NCBI GenBank assembly: GCA_035550595.1
Contig: DASZOV010000085.1
Span: 1 to 30,116 of the forward strand
DNA from: CALFMR01 sp035550595
Lineage (GTDB): Bacteria; Acidobacteriota; Vicinamibacteria; Vicinamibacterales; SCN-69-37
DNA: 30,116 bases
Reading direction: 5' to 3'
Shown here: one piece after another, positions 26,026-30,116 of the stretch
How the letters are laid out: each line of letters starts with the position of its first letter
Numbering within the stretch: position 1 is the stretch's first letter
Translations under genes and position numbers: made by a program
Notes under the pieces: generated by a model
The model's input: only the letters and a program-made list of their open reading frames with translations
Databases searched by the model: none
Told to the model about the DNA's origin: nothing

Positions 26026-26385
26026 GTGGTCTGGGAGGTCGAAGGGACCGATGAGTTCGCCAGTTGGTGGGCGTCGCTGAGCGAGGCCGAGCAGAAGGAC
26101 GTCGCGTTCGTCGTCGAACTGCTCACGCAGCGAGGGCCGACGTTGGAGTTCCCGTATTCGTCATCGGTGACGACGTCACGCCACAGTCACATGCGCGAAC
26201 TGCGCGCACAGCATCGAGGCCGGCCATATCGCGTGCTCTACGCCTTTGACCCGAGGCGGACGGCGATTCTGCTGCTCGGCGGCGACAAGACGGGCGACGA
26301 CCGCTGGTACGAGGTCAACGTGCCGAAGGCTGATGTGACCTACGACCAGTACGTCGCGGAGTTGAAGGAGGAAGGGCTGCTATGA
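26026..26385 (+). CDS. HigB-like toxin (RelE/ParE superfamily)
   Basis: This 119-residue protein has VWEVEGTDEFASWWASLSEAEQ at the N-terminus, PYSSSVTTSRHSHMRELRAQHRGRPYRVL in the middle and AILLLGGDKTGD near the end. That is the pattern of phage-derived Gp49/HigB-type RelE-fold mRNA interferases. The start is GTG at 26026; an ATG at 26021 is out of frame. The stop overlaps the antitoxin ATG (ATGA), and the toxin-first order is typical of higBA. The upstream operator suggests self-regulation. It sits outside the tRNA element, to its right. Confidence 0.9.
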   Translation: MVWEVEGTDEFASWWASLSEAEQKDVAFVVELLTQRGPTLEFPYSSSVTTSRHSHMRELRAQHRGRPYRVLYAFDPRRTAILLLGGDKTGDDRWYEVNVPKADVTYDQYVAELKEEGLL

Positions 26386-26744
26386 AGACGCACAAGTGGG
26401 CTGATCTCAAGAAGAGGATGAGCCCCGAGGCGCAGCGAGAGGTTCAGAAGCGTGTCGCGCGTACCGCGCGTCACCTCGACGAGATCCGCCGTGCGCGCGG
26501 GATGACGCAGGTCACGTTGGCGTCGGCGATGGGCGTCTCGCAGGCACAGATCACGAAGGTCGAGCATCAGGCGGACCTCTACGTCAGCACGCTGCGCCGG
26601 TTCGTGGAAGCGATGGGCGGTGAGCTCGAACTCGTGGCGCGGTTTCCGGATGGCGAGGCCATAGGCGTGAATCTCGCTAAGCCCGACGAAGCTATCGAGA
26701 AGCCGAGGGCCGGCGCACGGTTCTCGGCGGAATCTCCTGCATGA
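26382..26744 (+). CDS. HigA-like antitoxin with XRE helix-turn-helix
   Basis: A 120-residue protein with an XRE-type DNA-binding domain at about residues 35-75 (RRARGMTQVTLASAMGVSQ and QITKVEHQADLYVSTLRRFV). A C-terminal tail carries ELELVARFPDGEAIGV. It overlaps the toxin gene by 4 bases (ATGA) and is its likely antitoxin and operon repressor. A 33 bp piece of this gene (26583-26615) is repeated at 27873-27905 with two differences. Confidence 0.9.
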   Translation: MKTHKWADLKKRMSPEAQREVQKRVARTARHLDEIRRARGMTQVTLASAMGVSQAQITKVEHQADLYVSTLRRFVEAMGGELELVARFPDGEAIGVNLAKPDEAIEKPRAGARFSAESPA

Positions 26745-27041
26745 CAGGGCGTGTTCAACCAGTGCGGCGATGACGCCGAGATCGCTCTCAAGGGCACCTC
26801 GGCCCCTGCGGGATGCGTCCTGTTCGTCCGCGAGGCCGCCCCACGACACTCGACGTTACACATTCGGCGACGAAGGCAGGGGCGAGCACGTGCTGGTGAC
26901 GGGTATCAACAACGTGCAGCCGATCGGGCCCAGTAGCGGAACTCTGGCGAAGCTCTCACGAATTACGCTGCTTCTCGAAGCAACCAGCTGCGGAATCGTC
27001 CAGTGCGACGGGCCAGCTCACAAGGCAAAAATGCCCGAGCG
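26745..27041. other. Intergenic stretch with no gene recognised
   Basis: About 300 bases between the HigA-like gene and the convergent 241-residue gene. Frames are open on both strands, as expected in GC-rich DNA, but none shows a ribosome binding site or family motif. It may hold the decayed tail of an older gene. Confidence 0.4.
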
Positions 27042-27767
27042 CTAGCTTGAACGTCCCGATCCGAGGTCTTTCAGATACTGGACGCTGACCATGTCGGCGA
27101 TGGTCTCAAGGGCAGCCGCGCGCTTGTCGTTACCCCATGCCGCGAGGTGCACCTTGGCCAAGGCGACTAGTGCGACCGTTTCAGAAATCGTGTGAAAGGT
27201 CTGCGCAATGCTCTCTCCAGGTAGCGACGAGCGTAAGGTGGCCAGTGTTTCAATGAGCTTGAACGTCAGGTCGTCGGCAAGCGGAGGGACCGTCTGCATC
27301 CATTCCGGATCGAGAGGACTGGGATCGTCGCCGCTGATAGAAGTCGGACACCATCGAAAATCTGAGCGGTTCCGAACGAGATGCAAATAGCGGCGCTCAC
27401 CCTTGAGCCGAAGGCCGAGAATCGCCGCCCCCTTGAATTCGCTCAGGAACGTCTCGAATTCCTCGCCAGCCAAGTCATCTGACATCTGCTCGATGCGTTC
27501 CCAGACTTGGGGATCGCCAGCGTAAGTTGGCTGCCCGTCGCTTTGCAGCCGCAGCAGGAACTTCGCCGCCGTCAATGACGCCATTGTCAGCGCCGCTAGA
27601 CATGTCATAGGCGGGAGATGCTTCCGGAGCATCTTCCTAGTCGAAGCCTCTAGGACGTCCCACATCGCCGCCATCACGTCGGACGGTGTAGCGGCTTCCG
27701 CCCTCTTGAGGCGGTGCATCGATGATTTGGCGGGCGACCGGCGACCCTTCGTCTTGGCCATGCGCAT
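27042..27767 (-). CDS. Hypothetical protein, 241 residues
   Basis: A soluble, mostly helical protein not recognised by family. The N-terminus is basic (MAKTKGRRSPAKSSMHRLKRA). The body has TRKMLRKHLPPMTCLAALTMAS, DLAGEEFETFLSEFKGAAI and ETVALVALAKVHLAAWGNDKR. An ATG at 27767 and one at 27761 are possible starts. Codon use and amino-acid composition look like a real gene. It lies between two toxin-antitoxin loci and may be part of the accessory region. Function is unknown. Confidence 0.7.
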   Translation of the reverse strand: MRMAKTKGRRSPAKSSMHRLKRAEAATPSDVMAAMWDVLEASTRKMLRKHLPPMTCLAALTMASLTAAKFLLRLQSDGQPTYAGDPQVWERIEQMSDDLAGEEFETFLSEFKGAAILGLRLKGERRYLHLVRNRSDFRWCPTSISGDDPSPLDPEWMQTVPPLADDLTFKLIETLATLRSSLPGESIAQTFHTISETVALVALAKVHLAAWGNDKRAAALETIADMVSVQYLKDLGSGRSS

Positions 27768-27845
27768 GATTGTGCCTTAAATGTACGTGAAACGGATGCT
27801 GAAGCACGCGTGAGGCAGACGAAGAGCCGGCCCACGTCGGCGCCT

Positions 27846-28201
27846 TCATCGCGGCGATGAGGCGGGCATCGGGTCAGGACGTTGCGCCGGTTCGTGGAAG
27901 CGATGCCCGTGGACCTTCCGAGTGGGTTTCACAAGGACCGCGACGTCGTGACCGAGCGTGGCCAGGAACTCCATCAGACGTTCCGCGGAGAAGACTTTGG
28001 CCCGTCCGTTCAGTAGATCGGATACGTGCGGTTGCGGAATGCCCAGGAGCTTACCGGCCCCGAGTCTGCGTCAGCTTGCGCCTTGAGGACATGAGGACTT
28101 GAAAATCTACAGTGTGAGACCAGCCCTGAGCAGAGATCCTGCTCGGGATTCGACAGGCTGAGATCGGCAGAGACATTGCCGCTGCTCGCCTCGACGTCAT
28201 T
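27846..28201 (-). pseudogene. Decayed XRE-family antitoxin gene
   Basis: Read on the minus strand in shifting frames, typical HigA-like antitoxin segments appear in order. They are VEASSGNVSADLSLSNPEQD at the start, then KLTQTR with AGKLLGIPQPHVSDLLNG in the next frame, and VFSAERLMEFLATLGHDVAVLV at the end. At least two frameshifts separate them, one being an extra G near 28062. The usual family text 'SSGNVFADLG..NPEQ' is well matched. It is the antitoxin half of a second toxin-antitoxin locus, distinct from the intact HigBA pair, and cannot make a full protein as it stands. The last coding part beyond 27906 is foreign sequence. Confidence 0.75.
27873..27905 (+). repeat. 33 bp sequence shared with the HigA-like gene
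   Basis: Matches 26583-26615 at 31 of 33 positions, including a 23-base exact run, in the same orientation. It encodes LRRFVEAM in both places. It lies at the boundary of the decayed antitoxin gene. Confidence 0.7.
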
Positions 28202-28530
28202 CTGCTCTTCTTCGCGATGTGGCTGGTGCCTTTCCCTGTGATGACGCTCGGCGTCTACCAACCGCTGACGTACCAGTTCGAGATCGCCTTTCGGCGTGGC
28301 AATCCCTTTGGTCGATTCTTCTGGAACGCGTGGAGCACGTAGATGGCGTCCTTGAACTTCACGGTATGAACCGCGCAATAACGTCCCGCGGTCATGCGGC
28401 GCCACGACCTCAAGCACGCTTCGGCCGCCGAATCTCTGCAGCGCCTTCACCGAGGAGGTAATCCTCGCCACATTGCGCCGCGAACAATGCATAGCCGACG
28501 TAGGGCTGGCGTGCGCCAGCCTGTTCGACG
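28199..28530 (-). pseudogene. Decayed HigB/DUF891-type toxin gene
   Basis: On the minus strand, fragments of a phage-derived Gp49-like toxin run in order through changing frames. They are YVGYALFAAQCGED, then VKALQRFGGRSVLEVV, then CAVHTVKFKDAIYVLHAFQK, then STKGIATPKGDLELVRQRL. Each is a strong match to the family pattern (GYAL..AQ, FGGRSVLEV, VKF..A.YVLHAFQKKS..GIATPK). At least three frameshifts break it. It precedes the decayed antitoxin in the usual toxin-first order. A 160-residue frame spanning both genes is an accident of the frameshifts. Confidence 0.8.
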
Positions 28531-28782
28531 TGAGGACGCGCTTAGCTCAAGTTCGTCCGCATCCAGATCAAGGCCGGAACTGATGCCCTCGAACACGACG
28601 AATTCGCTGAGATCACAGGATGCCGATCTGGACGCCTACGTCGAAGGACTTACGGCGACCCTCGTGGGTGCCATGCGAGAGATCGCCAGGGCATCTGCGG
28701 TCCACTCACTCGTCCTCCGGCGAAGGCACGAGCCGGCATTCCACCGGCTCGCTCCCTCCGCCGCAAGACTGAAAAACCCGTC
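28531..28782. other. Intergenic remnant region
   Basis: No intact gene is seen. On the plus strand, frames contain VRIQIKAGTDALEHDEFAEI (28550-28615) and, after a shift, DADLDAYVEGLTATLVGAM (28618-28675). These could be one short gene broken by a frameshift, but I cannot assign it. Confidence 0.3.
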
Positions 28783-29226
28783 CTACTTGACCTTCGCGTC
28801 CACCTCGATCGCAATCGACCCGCGCAGCGCGTTCGACACCGGGCACTTGCCCTCGGCGTCCTTCGCAATCTGCGGGAACTGGGCCGCGTCGACGCCGGTG
28901 AGGCCTTCGACGACGAGGTCGAGGTGCGACTTCGTGATCTTGATGCCGGCGTCGCTGAGATCCGCGGTCACCGTGCAGGTGACGTGCGTCTTCTCGATCT
29001 TGCCGCCCATGCGGCCGACCGTCGCGTTGATCACCATCGCGTAGCACGCGCCGTGCGCGCCCGCGATGAGCTCCTCGGGGCTCGTCGTCCCCTCGGGCTC
29101 GCCGATGCGCTGCAGGAACGTGACGGGCAGCGTGAACGCGCCCGTCCCCGCCTTGATCGCCCCCTTGCCGCCTTCGCGCAGCGGACCTGACCAATCGACG
29201 GTGACGTGTCTCGAGAACTGTGGCAT
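28783..29226 (-). CDS. OsmC-family peroxiredoxin
   Basis: This 147-residue protein reduces organic hydroperoxides through a two-cysteine mechanism. Landmarks are VDWSGPLREGGKGAIKAG at the N-terminus, TSPEELIAGAHGACYAM with C61, and AEGKCPVSNAL with C128, the expected resolving pair. It is of the OsmC rather than Ohr type by the PEELI.AAH..C pattern. The ATG at 29226 has AGGAGT about 8 bases upstream; a longer in-frame start lacks one. It is a single-gene unit and looks like ordinary chromosomal stress defence. Confidence 0.92.
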   Translation of the reverse strand: MPQFSRHVTVDWSGPLREGGKGAIKAGTGAFTLPVTFLQRIGEPEGTTSPEELIAGAHGACYAMVINATVGRMGGKIEKTHVTCTVTADLSDAGIKITKSHLDLVVEGLTGVDAAQFPQIAKDAEGKCPVSNALRGSIAIEVDAKVK

Positions 29227-29300
29227 GAGAGCGACTCCTGATACGTAGCGGTGATGAGCGTGCCGGCGCGCGCCCCGATCGGAACGCACGCGTTTGGATC

Positions 29301-29318
29301 GCGCGTCAAAAGACGCGC
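29301..29318 (-). terminator. Perfect hairpin between DUF4203 and osmC-like genes
   Basis: GCGCGTC-AAAA-GACGCGC gives a 7 bp stem. It may end the DUF4203 transcript or lie in the OsmC leader. No long T-run follows on the minus strand. Confidence 0.35.
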
Positions 29319-29334
29319 CGAAGGCGCCTCGTCC

Positions 29335-29362
29335 GTTCGAAGTTCGAAGTTCAAAGTTCGAA
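29335..29362 (+). repeat. Tandem heptamer repeat (GTTCGAA x4)
   Basis: Four contiguous units: GTTCGAA, GTTCGAA, GTTCAAA, GTTCGAA. The third unit has one change. It lies in the DUF4203-OsmC intergenic region. Each unit contains TTCGAA, a self-complementary hexamer (TTCAAA in the third). Confidence 0.85.
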
Positions 29363-29393
29363 GTTTCCGACGCGCCTTCCTAGCTTATCGCGC

Positions 29394-30029
29394 TCAGGCG
29401 GACTCGCGCTTCTTCCGTGATGTCCGCGCGCCACCGCCGCGGCTCGTCATGTTGAGCTGCACGACGACGCCCGCGAGCGAGAGGCCGACCCAGAGCGCCG
29501 TGTGCCACCAGCGCCCGACGAGCGGCCCGAACGGATAGAGAATCCAGACGTCGCGGCTCGACGCCGCCCGCAGCGCATCATGATTGCCCATGAGCGCGAG
29601 CGCGCCGAGGATGAGCGTCCACGCACCGGCCAGCGCGGTCCCGAACACGACGACGTACCGCGCCGCCGACAACGCGCCGAGCGCGCCGACGACGCAGACG
29701 ATCACGAGGACGGCCGTCGGCGGCTGCCCGCCAATCAGGCGCCACACGACGTGGACGGCCAGCGCCGCGAGCCCGGCGCCGACCAGGCCGACGCCCATGA
29801 AGTAGGCGGCGATCATCAGGATCGCGCCGAGAATCCCGCCGACCACGGCCGCGAGCACGAGCGTCCACATGTTCGCCGACCCCATCATCGACGTCGTGAT
29901 GAACGCGCCGAGGATGAAGCCGTACACGCCGAGCACGAGACGGAACAGGCGGTAGCCCGCGAAGCACGCGAGCAGCCCGCCGAGCGCCAGCACGACCGCC
30001 GTCGGCGTGGCATACGAGGCCGGAAGCAT
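29394..30029 (-). CDS. DUF4203 multi-pass membrane protein
   Basis: A 211-residue protein with about seven hydrophobic helices: VVLALGGLLACFAGYRLFRL, LVLGVYGFILGAFI, MWTLVLAAVVGGILGAIL, AAYFMGVGLVGAGLAAL, VIVCVVGALGALSA, a glycine-rich WTLILGALALMG, and LWVGLSLAGVVVQL. The G-rich helix pairs and layout resemble the TMEM198/TM7SF3-type DUF4203 domain. The basic tail (RTSRKKRESA) is probably cytoplasmic. The ATG at 30029 lies 6 bases after an extended -10 (TGGCATAAT, 30036-30044), so the transcript is probably leaderless. It diverges from the gene at 30061. Confidence 0.85.
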   Translation of the reverse strand: MLPASYATPTAVVLALGGLLACFAGYRLFRLVLGVYGFILGAFITTSMMGSANMWTLVLAAVVGGILGAILMIAAYFMGVGLVGAGLAALAVHVVWRLIGGQPPTAVLVIVCVVGALGALSAARYVVVFGTALAGAWTLILGALALMGNHDALRAASSRDVWILYPFGPLVGRWWHTALWVGLSLAGVVVQLNMTSRGGGARTSRKKRESA

Positions 30030-30035
30030 CCGGGG

Positions 30036-30051
30036 ATTATGCCATTATCAT
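30036..30051. promoter_or_regulatory. Divergent overlapping -10 boxes
   Basis: On the minus strand TGGCATAAT (30036-30044) ends 6 bases before the DUF4203 ATG. On the plus strand TATCAT (30046-30051) ends 9 bases before the ATG at 30061. The start codons are 31 bases apart, so both genes share a very compact promoter region. Confidence 0.45.
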
Positions 30052-30060
30052 CAATCCGAA

Positions 30061-30116
30061 ATGACGCGCCGCACCGCGACCAACGCCCTGCTGACGCTGG
30101 GCGGCGTGGCGCTCCT
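30061..30116 (+). CDS. Start of a gene for an exported or membrane protein (3' end outside the window)
   Basis: Only 18 codons are visible: MTRRTATNALLTLGGVAL. Two arginines precede a hydrophobic run, as in signal peptides, including possible Tat-like twin-arginine leaders. It diverges from the DUF4203 gene. Nothing else can be said. Confidence 0.55.
   Translation, partial: MTRRTATNALLTLGGVAL

Noticed and set aside
25898..26080. A 60-residue plus-strand frame with a hydrophobic segment before the HigB-like gene
   Set aside because: It runs through the higBA promoter and operator and into the toxin gene in another frame; no ribosome binding site.
28010..28492. A 160-residue minus-strand open frame
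   Set aside because: It is a chance frame across a decayed toxin-antitoxin pair; the family motifs lie in several frames.

Overview
The window is a GC-rich bacterial chromosome segment with dense, tightly packed genes. Many genes overlap by 4 bases (ATGA or GTGA), and spontaneous reading frames occur on every strand. Gene content and style (type I restriction island, many toxin-antitoxin loci, GH27 glycosidase, ECF sigma factor, DUF115/FkbM glycan genes) suggest a soil Acidobacteriota-like organism, perhaps Vicinamibacteria. That placement is inference: no ribosomal RNA or taxonomic marker is present.

Region 1 (1-11280) is a type I restriction-modification island. It runs hsdM (cut by the window edge), hsdS, an HTH/ImmA-type Zn-peptidase gene and a DUF4411 PIN-like gene as one overlapping operon, then hsdR and an HNH nuclease gene. 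A 2.8 kb cassette lies between the PIN-like gene and hsdR. It carries an orphan DUF433 antitoxin-like regulator, a DUF1828/DUF6978-type gene pair and small ORFs. A decayed copy of the hsdR promoter and 5' end (4416-4680) sits on the far side of the cassette, so the cassette is bracketed by direct repeats.

Region 2 (11314-22225) starts with a frameshifted exported-protein gene and an outer-membrane barrel protein. A surface-glycan locus follows. On the minus strand it has DUF115 (MAF-like), a GT4 glycosyltransferase and an exported GH27 alpha-galactosidase-like enzyme. Diverging on the plus strand are an FkbM methyltransferase, two GT4 glycosyltransferases and an unknown protein. After these come a small membrane protein and a DUF1801/OmdA-family gene broken by one in-frame amber codon.

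Region 3 (22257-25840) has an ECF sigma factor with a membrane partner, then tRNA-Asn(GTT). The 3' half of this tRNA plus 43 bases downstream is repeated at 25753-25840 (81 of 88 positions match, no gaps). The repeat starts in the anticodon loop, as expected for attL/attR of a tRNA-integrated element. The 2.3 kb between the repeats holds an addiction-module pair, an ankyrin-repeat gene and, next to the right repeat, an array of GATC sites mostly spaced 10 bp. No integrase is visible.

Region 4 (25841-28780) is a toxin-antitoxin-rich stretch. It has an intact HigBA-like pair with a candidate operator, an unknown 241-residue protein, and a second, different HigBA-type pair eroded by several frameshifts. 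The eroded pair abuts a 33 bp sequence shared with the intact higA-like gene.

Region 5 (28783-30116) looks like ordinary chromosome: an OsmC-family peroxiredoxin, a DUF4203 membrane protein and the start of a divergent exported protein.

Several start codons lie only 6-9 bases after a good -10 box (often extended, TGnTAnnnT-like), which predicts leaderless transcripts as a recurring mode here. All family calls come from reading motifs by eye; no database search was run.
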